DNA from: Mytilus galloprovincialis
Lineage: Eukaryota > Mollusca > Bivalvia > Mytilida > Mytilidae
NCBI RefSeq assembly: GCF_965363235.1
Contig: NC_134846.1
Span: 59,509,121 to 59,573,120, forward strand
Direction of reading: 5' to 3'
Length of the DNA stretch: 64,000 nucleotides
The notes beneath the pieces were generated by a model. That model did not search any database. It was given only the letters and a program-made list of their open reading frames with translations, and was not told where the DNA came from. The position numbers and the translations under genes were made by a program. Positions 1-12,707 of the stretch are shown here, piece by piece. Positions within the stretch are counted from its first letter, which is position 1; each line of letters starts with the position of its first letter.

Positions 1-282
1 TAACCCCTAAAGGAGTTATTGCCCTTTATATTAAATTTTTAACAATTTTCATTAATTTGGTAAATTTTTGTGTAAATTTTTACAAAATATTTTCCTCTGT
101 ATCTAAAGGGCCAAGTTTATTATAGATAGAGAAAATTGTAAGTAGCAAAAATGTTCAGTAAATTAAGATCTACAAACACATCACCATCACCAAAATACAA
201 TTTTGTCATGAATCCATCTGTCCTTTGTTTAATATGCACATAGACCAAGGTGAGCGACACAGGCTCTTAAGAGCCTCTAGTT
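1..282 (+). repeat. 3' part of a pearl/HINE-like repeat (family P1)
   Basis: This matches the last third of the full copy at 33150-34942: the same 'ggagttattgcccttta' stretch, the 'gatctacaaacacatcacc' stretch, and the ending 'gaccaaggtgagcgacacag' followed by a GGCTCTTAAGAGCC hairpin. The copy enters from outside the window. It carries no believable coding sequence. Confidence 0.75.
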
Positions 283-1061
<779 letters not shown>

Positions 1062-1139
1062 ACTGAATAAATAGTCAACGATCAATCTTACAGGGCGATG
1101 GATCATGTAATATGATTCTGTACACTACAAAATATAATA

Positions 1140-2340
1140 TATAACAAGTCAAAAAGGGTACAACATCACCATTAAATAACTATAAAATATACAAATATTA
1201 GATATTTCGGATAACAGATATCCTTCTTCAATAATAGCACGATGTCAAATGAATCATGTCAATATATTCAAACTGAGATACTTTTTCTAAATCTTGAATT
1301 TATACAATTTAAGCGAACACCACAGACGCTGATACAATTTTAAAATTTCCAAACACGGCGCAAAGATTACTAAGATATGCCAAATGAAAGTAGTTATTTT
1401 CGTTGTGAACTGGCACAACTCTAGATTTCCAAAGGTTGTGACAGTTGAGATGTTATAACTGCATTGAGGGCAGTCCTCAAACAAAAAGATCAAAAATGTC
1501 CTAACCGATCCAGGATGGTATAAAGTAGACAACGGTAGGGCAATTACAACAGAAACTACATATTTAAGCCTCCCAAACGAATAGCAGTCTAATAATGATT
1601 GAAAAAATAAGTTTTATATAATGAGGTAAAATAATTGAACGTGGCAACGTACTTATACATCATCCCGAATCAATGGAAACCTGTAATTTAAACTGTAATT
1701 TTTAAAAATAATTTCGAACTGTAAAGCCAGTACTAAATCCGGCGTTGTTTGAAACAGGTGGTCACAGGAAAATAAAGGACTCGTTCTATGTTTTTTCATT
1801 TATGCCCTCTGGGGAAACTGTCCGTAACTTTCTTATCCAAAATCTTTCCCGAGCGACTCTGTCGACCTTCGACCAACCCTCGTTGTGGTCTATGATTGTG
1901 ATGGTAAGGTTTTTGAGATCAGCTTGTGTGTGTCCAGGTGATCTCAAATGACGACTTACGGGTAGGTCGGGCTTGCAAGTGTAGTCACTTCGATGACCAT
2001 TCATGCGTTTGTTAAATGGCTGCTCTGTCTCGCCAACATATATATATATATATAGACTCTATAAGAATCTACCAACCAGTAATCTTAATAGGTATTGGAT
2101 CATCAAAATTGACAATACTACACAAACAGGAAAAATTATATGAGTCTAAAAGATTGTGTAACAATACCGATAAATAGATGGAAAACAAAACACTTAAAAG
2201 TGTTGAATATCATCGCACAAAGATGGAAAAACTGAACAGATGATATAAAATTATACAATAATTGCAAATATTTCGGCTCAACAAATGGCCTTCTTCGGTG
2301 CTAAAGTTTTAACAATACTGATATATAATGTATAAGGTGT
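1140..2340 (-). mobile_element. Penelope-like element fossil, 3' part with non-coding ends
   Basis: A GIY-YIG-type coding remnant on the minus strand (1786-2059) is flanked on both sides by short related motifs (about 1205-1231 and 2271-2298) that share ATTTCGG and CCTTCTTC and look like degenerate hammerhead ribozyme cores. Repeated non-coding ends carrying hammerhead ribozymes around a C-terminal GIY-YIG domain are typical of Penelope-like retroelements. Only the last part of the element is present; no reverse transcriptase is seen. It is an old, broken copy. The outer limits are approximate. Confidence 0.5.
1786..2059 (-). pseudogene. GIY-YIG endonuclease remnant (Penelope-like element)
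   Basis: The minus-strand translation contains YVGETEQPFNKRMNGHRSD, followed by PVSRHLRSPGH and ERFWIRKLRTVSPEGINEK. This is the second half of a GIY-YIG nuclease domain of the kind fused to PLE reverse transcriptases, and it is clearly related to the second copy at 6169-6720. The remnant begins at a short TA repeat (about 2039-2055) and represents only part of the domain. It is a fossil and is not expected to be functional. Confidence 0.65.
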
Positions 2341-3128
2341 AAACATAGATCAGTAATTATACAGGTAAGTTTTGGTCGATTGATTTTAATCCAAAATCCT
2401 GAATATAATAATATAAACACTAGACTGTAAATTTAATTATTTCTTTCTATTGATTCCGACGTTACGCACGGTATTGGTGCCACTTAGCGTTACACGACGT
2501 TCCTAATAAAACGACGATTTTGACGTTGTTCCACGGAAAGTTTCAAACGTTGAGCAAAGCGCATACCGCATATGAAACAATTCAGATGTGAAAACTAACT
2601 GCCTACTTTATGTTACAAAATGAACGAAAAAGTCTGTTTATGTATATTTTTTGGCATTTTTTATCTTCGAAATGTTTTAAAACTTTAAAACTTAGTTTGA
2701 TACTATATATGAGTGAAACAAATGCACCTGACAAATCTTAGGCTAACCTTTTTACTCTTAGGACGAGCGTGCTTACAACATATCACATTGACTGTCTGTG
2801 CTTGTAACCTTCGATGTCTTATTATCTTCTCTTTTTTCACTATTTGTGTATTACCAGTATCTTCTATTTCTTAAAATTATGCAATGTTCTCTCTACCAGA
2901 ACGTCTCCTATCTTTGCTAGTAAAATTGTAAATATTTCGTTTCTTGTTTCTGTCTCTTATCCCCAATTACACATTTATATATGTTTGTTGTAATTTAATA
3001 ATTTTGCTCCCTCAATTTACGTTAATGTTCAAATGCTTCTTGAGTTGTCTTTGATTATGTGAAAGATGTAGGTAGTATATCGCCAGCTATTTTCCTTTTC
3101 ATTATCTTATTTTATCAACACTTTAATC
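2341..3128. other. no gene seen
   Basis: AT-rich intergenic sequence with a few short CG-bearing stretches near 2455-2580. No coding exon or RNA gene is recognised. Confidence 0.45.
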
Positions 3129-3165
3129 CTGGGACTATTATACTAACGTTAATATAATAGTCCCA
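3129..3165. repeat. 37-bp near-perfect palindrome
   Basis: CTGGGACTATTATA at the left is matched by its exact complement TATAATAGTCCCAG at the right, around a TAACGTTA core that is itself palindromic. It could be a micro-MITE or a replication or recombination scar. No coding context. Confidence 0.8.
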
Positions 3166-3502
3166 GTGACTTACATTTTAATTCATATTATTTATTTTAA
3201 CTTATAAGTAAGTCAACAATCTTAACATCAATCCCGATTTTATAGAAAATGTTAAAAATGGCATATTTTCAAAAATCTCTAACAAAAAAATTTGCATCAA
3301 GTTTGAAAAAGAAATACGTGCTCTTATGCTGCCGTTGTCAACTTTCGATGATTAAAGTTGGTTGTGATCCAAATTATTTTTTTAAAAAGAAATTTTTTTC
3401 ATTGATTACAATTTTTAAATCAGGATTATTTTACTCTAGCAAATAATTAAGAAAATTCATGTTATGAAGGAATTTTCACATTTTGTACATAAATCAGGCC
3501 GT

Positions 3503-3600
3503 TAGTTTTCTCGTTTGAATTGTTTTACATTTGTCATTTCGGGGTCTTCTATAACTGACTATAAGTTAAGGGTTTTGCTCATTGTTGATTGCATATATAG
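3503..3600 (+). repeat. fragment of a dispersed bivalve SINE-like repeat
   Basis: Starts with GTTTTCTCGTTTGAATTG and continues with a TCATTTCGGGGTC stretch and TATAACTGACTATAAG. Related copies are at 10651-10838 and 59705-59840. Tail-like pieces (GTTGTCTCATTGGCA...ATACCACATCT) are at about 25660-25720, 37497-37550, 62330-62390 and 63840-63895. Confidence 0.65.
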
Positions 3601-5770
<2,170 letters not shown>

Positions 5771-6846
5771 TTCAGATAGCTTCTTCAGGACATGTATAAT
5801 TTTTCTGATATTATAAAAATCCATTTTCGTCCGTTTTGTCTTATGAAAGTGAAGACAGAAAGTTTTTTTACGGGTTGAGCAGCTAATTGGGACATTTTTT
5901 CTCTTTTTTATTTAAACTCTTCTGACGATCTTCCTTCTCTTACCGTTAAAAACGTCTATTAATTCATTTAACGTTAAATGTATACAATACAGTTGTAAAA
6001 TTTTAAACCATTCTACTCACTAGTGAATCCACACTGGGCTTTCAAAGACGCACATAAAACAAAATTGTAACAGCGGGACACCCTTAAAATGACGTTATAG
6101 GCATCGAAATGAGCAAAGTTTTTCATTAAAAAATAAACAAAGCACAAAATCATCTATTTTATTGATTTCTATGGCTTTTTTCCTTTCGAATGATATGCAT
6201 AACATGGATATATGTTGTATAGGATAAGAGCCTGAATTTGAATAACCCGCCTTCGAACCCATATTTCCAAAGTGACACCAATATCGTGCGCAACGTCTCC
6301 GTCTGGATGGAGGACACCCAGTGTTTTTAACCAAAACTTCTCCCGATTCTCTCTTTGCCTATTTTGCCATGTACAATCCTGTTCGATCACAAGGATCTTC
6401 ATGTGATCAAAATCTTTCAGATTGTGATCTGGTAACCTGAAGTGTTGGCTGACCGGAATATACGGTTTTTTTGTGAGGTCACTCCTGTGGCCATTAAGGC
6501 GTTTGTGAAATGGCTGCATAGATTCACCAACATATTGGAGACCACATCTAGGACACTCAAGAACGTAAATCACGTTTGAGCTTTTGCAGTTGACATTGCA
6601 GAAGATCTTGTATGTCTTTTCTGTGGTCTTACTGTGAAATGTTGATGAATGCTGCAATTGGTTGCAACATTTGCAGCGCTTATCCCCACAAGGCTGGCAA
6701 TTACCTACATATATATATATATATATATAGCATGTATATGAGTATTCATAAAACCTTCGTCTCAGGCACACCTCTAGAAAGTAACAAAAAAGAATACTGT
6801 GTAGGCTGAATATATCTAGCTGAACTGCAGGAGGCACCAAGGGCAT
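5771..6846 (-). mobile_element. Penelope-like element fossil, second copy (3' part)
   Basis: The GIY-YIG coding remnant (6169-6720) is followed on the minus strand by about 400 bp of non-coding sequence that ends near a CTGAAGA-type motif (about 5771-5788). The arrangement resembles the element at 1140-2340. The upstream limit again falls at a TA repeat (6713-6729). No reverse transcriptase is visible, so only the 3' part of a PLE is present. It is an old copy with approximate limits. Confidence 0.5.
6169..6720 (-). pseudogene. GIY-YIG endonuclease domain of a Penelope-like element
   Basis: The minus-strand frame gives a Cys-rich linker (CQPCGDKRCKCC, then C-N-V-N-C and LECPRCGLQYVGE) leading into a GIY-YIG fold: VIYVLECPRCGLQYVGES, a Q-P-F-H-K-R-L-N-G-H-R segment, PVSQHFRLPDHN, and ENREKFWLKTL, in which the Glu of the last segment fits the usual catalytic Glu. 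Such CxxC-linker GIY-YIG domains sit at the C-terminus of PLE polyproteins, where they cut target DNA. The N-terminal part is absent and the sequence enters the frame directly from a TA repeat. It is a fossil. Confidence 0.75.
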
Positions 6847-7084
6847 GGTGGGTGCATATTAAACTGTGTATCAGGACACTAATGATATGGTAAAATATTG
6901 TAAGAAGTTGCACATAACTGGTATGTCATCCTCGTGTCTGATGCAGAGGAGTCAGTACTTTTTAAAGTGACACAACTGCAAGAGGCACCAATGGACAATG
7001 CTAATTGACATGCCAAAGTGCACATATTACGAAAAGGATAAAATATTAGCAGTTTGATAAAAAATATCACAAACGGAAAGGTAA
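6847..7084. other. no gene seen
   Basis: Two short direct matches ('tgcaggaggcaccaa' near 6827 and 'tgcaagaggcaccaa' near 6977) suggest repeat-derived sequence. No gene seen. Confidence 0.35.
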
Positions 7085-7158
7085 AAGAAATGTCTACAAC
7101 ACCCGGTATTCCCAGGCGGTCACCCATCCAAGTACTAACCGTGCTCGACGTTGCTTAA
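7085..7158 (-). rRNA. 3' half of a 5S rRNA-derived sequence
   Basis: Read on minus, 7158 down to about 7091 gives TTAAGCAACGTCGAGCACGG, then TTAGTACTTGGATGGGTGACC, GCCTGGGAATACCGGGTG and TTGTAGAC. This is the canonical 3' two-thirds of animal 5S rRNA, including the internal promoter region. It is followed by a T-run typical of a Pol III terminator. The 5' side is interrupted at TTAA by the foldback element (7155-8257). A further piece of 5S continues at 8254-8272. The 5' third of 5S beyond that is missing, so this is a 5S pseudogene or a 5S-derived SINE. Confidence 0.85.
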
Positions 7159-8257
7159 GGGCATACGATACAGTTTTGAACCTGTATTTACAAGTTGATG
7201 AAAATTTGCATATAGGCTATTTTTTACCTTATTGAATCAAATATGTAATAAAAAATATACCTTCATGTGCTACTTTTTGAGTAAAATGAGCTCGAAATTT
7301 TGTATATTTGCTCAAAATTCAGATTTGTGTCCGTATTTTCTTTTTCGAAAGAAAGACATAACTTTTTTGTTTTAAAAGATAAACACAAATTGTTTTTTGT
7401 TAAATAATCGGTAATTTCTGTATTTTATAAGTATCATTAAAAATTATGCAATTTTATTCCGAAATAACTCTATATTTATCAAATGTTCATGAATAGAGGA
7501 AAAAACGTCATTTTTTGCTGCATGTTTATCAAAATTAAAAAACTGCGCTATTTACAGTTTTATAAAATTTGGTTCACATAATCTCTTTGCAAAATGAAAC
7601 AAATTGCTGTTTTAAAAAGTAGGGGTCCATGCAAGGGGCATACGATACAGTTACAGGGAAGGTAATGACGTTGCTAACGTAAAATGTTATTTTCGCGACG
7701 TCAAACTCTGACATATCGGGAAAAGATGCATTTTTCGACTGATTTTTATCATTCAAACTGATTTAATTTGAAAACGAGTGCATGGACCCCTATTTTTTAA
7801 AACAGCAATTTGTTTCATTTTGCAAGGAGATTATGTGACCCAAATTTTATAAAACTGTAAATAGCGCATTTTTTTAAATTTTGATAAACATGCAGCAAAA
7901 AATGACGTTTTTTCCTCTATTCATGAACGTTTGATAAATATAGTTATTTCGGAATAAAAATTGCATAATTTTTAATGATACTTATAAAATACAGAAATTA
8001 CCGATTATTTAACAAAAACCATTTTGTGTTTATCTTTAAAAACAAAAAAGTTATGTCTTTCTTTCGAAAAAGAAAATACGGACACAAATCTGAATTTTGA
8101 GCAAATATACAAAATTTCGAGCTCATTTTACTCAAAAAGTAGCACATGAAGGTATATTTTTTATTACATATTTGATTTAATGAGGTAAAAAATAGCCTAT
8201 ATGCAAATTTTCATCAACTTGTAAATACAGGTTCAAAACTGTATCGTATGCCCTTAA
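7155..8257. mobile_element. 1.1-kb foldback (giant palindrome) element, TTAA target site
   Basis: Two arms of about 479 bp (7155-7633 and 7779-8257) are nearly exact reverse complements, joined by a spacer of about 145 bp. Both outer ends read AGGGCATACGATACAG inside a TTAA duplicated at 7155-7158 and 8254-8257. The same GGGCATACGATACAG motif recurs once inside the spacer (about 7636-7651). TTAA duplication is characteristic of piggyBac-type transposition, but there is no transposase and family membership is inference. It is a non-autonomous element that splits a 5S-derived sequence. Confidence 0.9.
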
Positions 8258-8272
8258 CTTCGGTGATCGGAC
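8254..8272 (-). rRNA. 5S rRNA fragment upstream of the foldback insertion
   Basis: On minus this reads GTCCGATCACCGAAGTTAA, the conserved 5S segment that directly precedes GCAACGTCG. It therefore joins the piece at 7085-7158 across the inserted element, with TTAA shared. Beyond 8272 the match to 5S stops. Confidence 0.75.
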
Positions 8273-8733
8273 TAATAATTCCAATATCGTCTAGTCTGAG
8301 AAATTAAGACATGCAGATTTGTAGATAGACAATGTCCATGGAATACAAAAAAATCCATGTTAGGGACTCTTTTGTATGACCAACTATCATTGTACAGTCT
8401 CGATCAAATAATACTGGCGGCCGATTAAGCAACGTTTTGATTGATGGAACTTTACAGTTACATAATTCACTGAGTTTATATGTGCCCCGGCGGGGAATCT
8501 ATATAATATATCCATGATGATATATTTATTAAAAAATAAATGATTTTTTAAAATATCAATGAAAAGAGATTAAAATTCCACAACGGCTTGACATTTATAC
8601 AAATAATGTCAGTAAGTTTATATCAAATTAATATTTATTCGAAGAAAGACAGTAACCGACAAATTTTCAATTTGATTTATCCACCCGGAAGACGGATATA
8701 GGCATGCCCAATAATAATAGGTTCCCTGTTCAA
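8273..8733. other. no gene seen
   Basis: AT-rich intergenic sequence; nothing recognised beyond a short GC patch (CCCCGGCGGGG near 8484). Confidence 0.4.
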
Positions 8734-8800
8734 AGCGTGATCACCTCATAGTCTCGATCATCCAGCCGCTTTATTTTTTATAGTAGAGCGTCTGGATGAC
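8734..8800 (-). repeat. hairpin-forming repeat (CCAGACGCT...AGCGGCTGG type)
   Basis: Read on minus it gives CATCCAGACGCTCTACTA, an A/T-rich loop, then AGCGGCTGGATGATCGAGAC and TATGAGGTGATCACG. A related hairpin lies on plus at 12401-12456, and a TCACCTCATAGTCTC match lies at 62752. It sits about 230-290 bp upstream of the candidate ATG at 9024. Confidence 0.5.
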
Positions 8801-9023
8801 AAGTGATATAAAAATGGTAATTTATGACATTCGGAATAGTATCGGATTTTTTAGCTTGTATTTAAAGATAATGTCCAAGACGAATAACCAAGAAGTTGGT
8901 TATTGACTTCGGAAGAAATTAGATTACGATAATACTATTGAAAAGCCCGAGTGTAGCGATTGTTGTTTAAAGCTATTTATATTTTTTGTGACGACATACA
9001 AGTCGTGGAAAACACCAGACAGC

Positions 9024-9069
9024 ATGGCTTCCATCACCGCGAAGGAAAATAACAGCACATCAAACTTTG
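9024..9069 (+). CDS. candidate microprotein gene, exon 1
   Basis: The ATG is in a good context (agcATGGC). The open frame encodes 15 residues (MASITAKENN...) and runs into a strong donor (TTTG|GTAAGA). GC content and codon choice rise above the surroundings. It joins in frame to 10334-10374 through a good acceptor. I do not recognise the product; it may instead be the first exon of something else. Confidence 0.4.
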
Positions 9070-10374
9070 GTAAGATGATATAACAACAAAAACTGTTACA
9101 TAAATTTTAATACAACCTGAAATGCATGTCCGTGCTACGCAAGCTAGTTAATAATTATATACAATAAATGGCATGTTTTGTATTGACTGGGACCACTCGA
9201 ACAGTCGTTATAAATACATTTTGTGGTTGATTTGTAGTATCTTTAACTTTATAAATACTCTATTGAAAAGTGCTATGAAATATGAACTTCATCCAGGATA
9301 AGTTTGTTGTATCTGTCTGTAGTGTATAATGGAGTTCGCATTTTGATATGTGTAAAAAAAAGGGGGGGAGGAAGGATGCGCAATGTTGTACACATTTAAA
9401 GGAGGGAACGCAATCCAAAACCATTAGCAGAAGAAAACCAAACAAAGTATATTTAGAAGATGCCAATTTGAACATACAAAACGGTTAAAACGATTTATGC
9501 TCGATTTTTTTTTTAAACAAATGCATTTAGCTTATACAAACAGATAAGAAGTGGGACACGTTGTTATAAAAAGTAATTTAAATATACTGTTAGTTAACAA
9601 AGTCTGGACAGGTCAACTGGACAATACTTTTTTTGCTCTTTTAAAAGGCATTTTTTCCACACTAAAAAAAAAATCATTAAAGAATACATGCAATGTTGTC
9701 GGTGAATATATACCAATTGGCTTTCTAAACCTTGAAATAAAACCATGGCATGAGGAAAACACTGAAAATTCGATTTTATGCAAAACAATAGATCCAGCAT
9801 CAATGAAAGAAGGTGTCAATGAGGCAACAACTGGTGAACCTGTCCCAATGACATACATTACCAAAAGTAGACATCAACATGATTAAGAGGTCATACTGTA
9901 GACTAAAACAAAAATTGAGAATAAAAGTACCAAAAGGTCAATTTTATACAAATAAGAAGATGCGGTATGAATACCAAGGAGACAGTTATCCACCCCAAAT
10001 TCAAACGAGGTGGATGTGAGCAATTATAGGCAACTGTATTGCCTTCAATAATGATAAAAATTCATGCATGATTTTGATAGAGAATACAAACAGGGAATGT
10101 GTCAAAGAGACATCAACCCGACAAAAGAACAGGAAACAACCCAATGCCACCAATGGGTTGTGTCATCAACACAACGAGATAATCTCGCATGCCGTAGCGG
10201 GATTCAGCTTGCACCAAGACATTTTTTAAATGTATATTTATATATGATATTTTTTCCAAACATTTTGTTTTTCATATATGCTATGCTGGTGACCAAAAAT
10301 TAATATGATTTTAACATTTACTTTCTTTTGTAGACAAACCAATGAAGATTTCTGGACAGAGATATTATGTGTAA
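9024..10374 (+). CDS. candidate two-exon 28-aa microprotein gene
   Basis: Exon 1 is 9024-9069 and exon 2 is 10334-10374. The predicted 28-aa product begins MASITAKENN and ends KISGQRYYV. The exon 1 donor is GTAAGA. The exon 2 acceptor follows a pyrimidine tract (TTACTTTCTTTTGTAG). The TAA at 10372-10374 is followed within 15 nt by ATTAAA, a variant poly(A) signal. There is no signal peptide or membrane segment; the peptide is hydrophilic and basic toward the C-terminus. Upstream lies the hairpin repeat at 8734-8800, and the SR gene starts 2.2 kb downstream on the same strand. It is unrecognised and could be a chance combination of good splice sites. Confidence 0.35.
10060..10215 (+). repeat. 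dispersed repeat with internal hairpin
   Basis: Contains the motif GTGTCAAAGAGACATCAACC, which I recognise as common in bivalve genomes, followed by a hairpin formed by ACAACCCA...TGGGTTGT (about 10137-10162). The 79-aa open frame over it is not convincing. Confidence 0.45.
10334..10374 (+). CDS. candidate microprotein gene, exon 2 with stop
   Basis: Follows a strong acceptor (TTTTGTAG). With one base from exon 1 it encodes DKPMKISGQRYYV and then TAA. Confidence 0.35.
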
Positions 10375-10650
10375 AATGTGAATAATTAAAAAAAATCTAT
10401 AATACTTGAATTTTCATTGTATCATAAACAGCTCCAATTTTATAAAAAAAAAAGATTCAAATATATGTTTTTAATTACTGAAGCAGGCTGCAATCATTAT
10501 AATCACAGTATAAACATTATTCTGACAGCAACCATAAAGCGAAAAAGGTACACATACATTTATTAAGTAAATAAAACAAAAATCAAGAATCACATTGTTG
10601 TCAGATATGTCAGAGAATTAAACAAATTAAAAATCATATAAAATAGTTAA

Positions 10651-10838
10651 GTTTTCTCGTTTGAATTGTATCTCATTTACATATCTGGCCCTTCTCAGTT
10701 ATTTATATGGTATGGAGTTTTCTTAATATTGAAGGCCGAGCAGTGATTATATTTGCGAACATCCATGTCATTTCAACTCTGCTAGGTTGTTGCCTCATCA
10801 GCAATCATACCAATCTCCTTATTTTATATAAAGGTTCA
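10651..10838 (+). repeat. dispersed bivalve SINE-like repeat, longer copy
   Basis: Begins GTTTTCTCGTTTGAATTG, has the middle CTTCTCAGTTATTTATATGG and the end TTGTTGCCTCATCAGCAATC followed by ATACCAATCTCC. It therefore contains both the head seen at 3503 and 59705 and the tail seen at 37497 and 63840. No RNA polymerase III promoter was confidently located. Confidence 0.6.
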
Positions 10839-11997
10839 CATGTACATGAGAAATTTTGTGAAGCTGCCTATTAGTACATGATGGATATTGGAATCGAATT
10901 TGTATTACGTGTGAACTCAGCATAATAGTTTGTAGTAGGATAATACACTTTTCAGTTGTTGTTTTTTTACAAGTTATCATGCAGAATGGGATAAATCCCA
11001 TTCCATTGATTCAAACATGTATTCAAAGAGTATTGGGTTTCATGAATGACTGTTTAACTTATGAATTTCTTCATGGACACGAAGACTGGCAAAGTGGTAT
11101 TGTGTGAAAATTGGTCCCTAAATGTTTTCTTCCCAAAAGGATTATATTATTAGGCAATACAGATTATTGTGAAACATTCAGACTATTCTGTCGTTTGCAA
11201 TTTTAAGATCAGTTAATTTTGTAAATATACAATGAGTTGGCTCATTGTATGATCTCCCTGATATGCCAGTTGTTATGGAGAATTTTCTACATTGAAATCT
11301 AAGTATTTGTATGAGTTTTTTTTCTTTCCATACACGTAAATTGATGTGTGCTTTTCGAGTAAGGTAAGTGATTCACTAAGATATCTGAAAGATTATATAA
11401 AAAGGAAAGCATAAATTATAACAAGAATTTAAAGAAATAAGAATAACGAGACAAAACAAAGAAAAAATGGAAAAAAAAGAATACAGACTAATAGTAAGTC
11501 TAATGGGGATACAATATAGATCAATATACCGACTGTTTGTTGCTTAACGTCAAGTGGCAAATATTTCATAGAATAGAGAGTGTATGCTATAATACAAAAA
11601 TATAGAAAAATGGCATTTTATAGTATGAAGATAAGAGAATATTGTACGTGGTGTGTTATAATATACAAATAGATTGATTTTGGGATGCTAATTGGGTATC
11701 GTCTTGTAGTAAATAATGGTAATGTTCAGGACGGAAAAAAAGACAATAAATATAAAGATGAGGTCCTAGATTATAGGCCGTTCGGGATACATGTCGGAGA
11801 AACTATAACTGACCAGAAAATTAGGGTTTACATGTATTGTATGGCTTTATGTACAACGGTCCACCTCTACAAATCCCTGGGCTCTCTTAGCGCACAGCGG
11901 AGCGTGGTGTCCCCTAGTAGAGGAAGGCGTCCAATTTTTTTTATCAAAAAGCCGTACTAAAACGGCATAATTATTTGGACTAGGTATCCCTAATACA
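10839..11997. other. no gene seen
   Basis: AT-rich intergenic sequence upstream of the SR gene. The short open frame at 11685-11960 has no recognisable domain. Confidence 0.4.
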
Positions 11998-12085
11998 CAA
12001 ACAGTGGCTGATCCAGAACTTGAAGGGCACTCTACAGTCGTGCTACATTGTTTCCCTATATAATCAACCAAATTTTTCCCACGAA
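11998..12085 (+). repeat. dispersed repeat fragment
   Basis: Shares CAGTGGC(T/A)GATCC at its start and ATAATCAACCAAATTTTTCCC near its end with 15862-15985. Confidence 0.5.
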
Positions 12086-12405
12086 AGAAAATCCTGTCAG
12101 TCTTAATTCTTAAATACTTTTTTTACATGTGTCAAAAAAATTCAGGAAAAAAGATCACCGCTAATTACAGTTTTTGATCGTTCTTTTAAGTTTGCCCATC
12201 TGCAAGTTGGGCAAAATAGGGTCAACTACAAAATGTCAGTTTTAATAATCACATAATTTTTATACATGTAACGATACACTGTTTACCGTTTGTATTAATT
12301 GTTTTCAAATATAATGGGGATAACGGAAGTGCTATTTATAGATATGTTCTATATTTAATTATTTGTTACGCCCCCTATAAATATCTGACCAGTCCGGTTA
12401 ATCAC

Positions 12406-12436
12406 CCCAGACGCTATATTTAAATATGCGTCTGGG
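12406..12436. repeat. 31-bp near-perfect palindrome upstream of the SR gene
   Basis: CCCAGACGC and GCGTCTGGG flank ATATTTAAATAT, itself a palindrome, with one extra T. It lies 141-171 bp upstream of the SR start codon, so it is probably in the promoter or 5' UTR. The sequence that follows (ATCGAGACTA) matches the hairpin repeat at 8734-8800 in opposite orientation. Confidence 0.75.
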
Positions 12437-12576
12437 TTATCGAGACTAGATCACCTCATTGTCCTCTTATGTGACAGTTTAAAGCAGGTACCAGTCTGTT
12501 ATCAATGAACAAACCCACCGGCCCACAGGTTTACAAGCTATTAGATTATAGATCTACAATTTGATAAAGCAACAAA

Positions 12577-12707
12577 ATGGCAATTTTTGATTCAAGCCGA
12601 GGAGGGTACAGGGTATTTGTTGGGGATCTTGGGAGTCGTGTCGGCAAGTACGAACTAGAGCGAGAGCTAGAAAAGTTTGGACCAATTTTGGATGTTTGGG
12701 TTGCAAG
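12577..12707 (+). CDS. SR splicing factor, coding exon 1 (start, RNP2)
   Basis: The ATG at 12577 (aaaATGGCA) is the only start that precedes the RRM in frame. The exon encodes residues 1-43 plus two bases of an Arg codon and ends at donor AG|GTAAGC. Confidence 0.92.

Noticed and set aside
5771-5788. Third hammerhead-like motif near the second PLE fossil
   Set aside because: Box CTGAAGA is present, but the second box reads GAAG instead of GAAA and stem II is poor. Kept only as a hint of the element's end.
9551-9886. 111-aa plus frame and overlapping minus frames
   Set aside because: The protein (FALLKGIFSTLKKKSLKNTC...) shows no recognisable domain, lies in intergenic repeat-like DNA and has no splice or promoter support. 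It may be an old element remnant, but I cannot support it.
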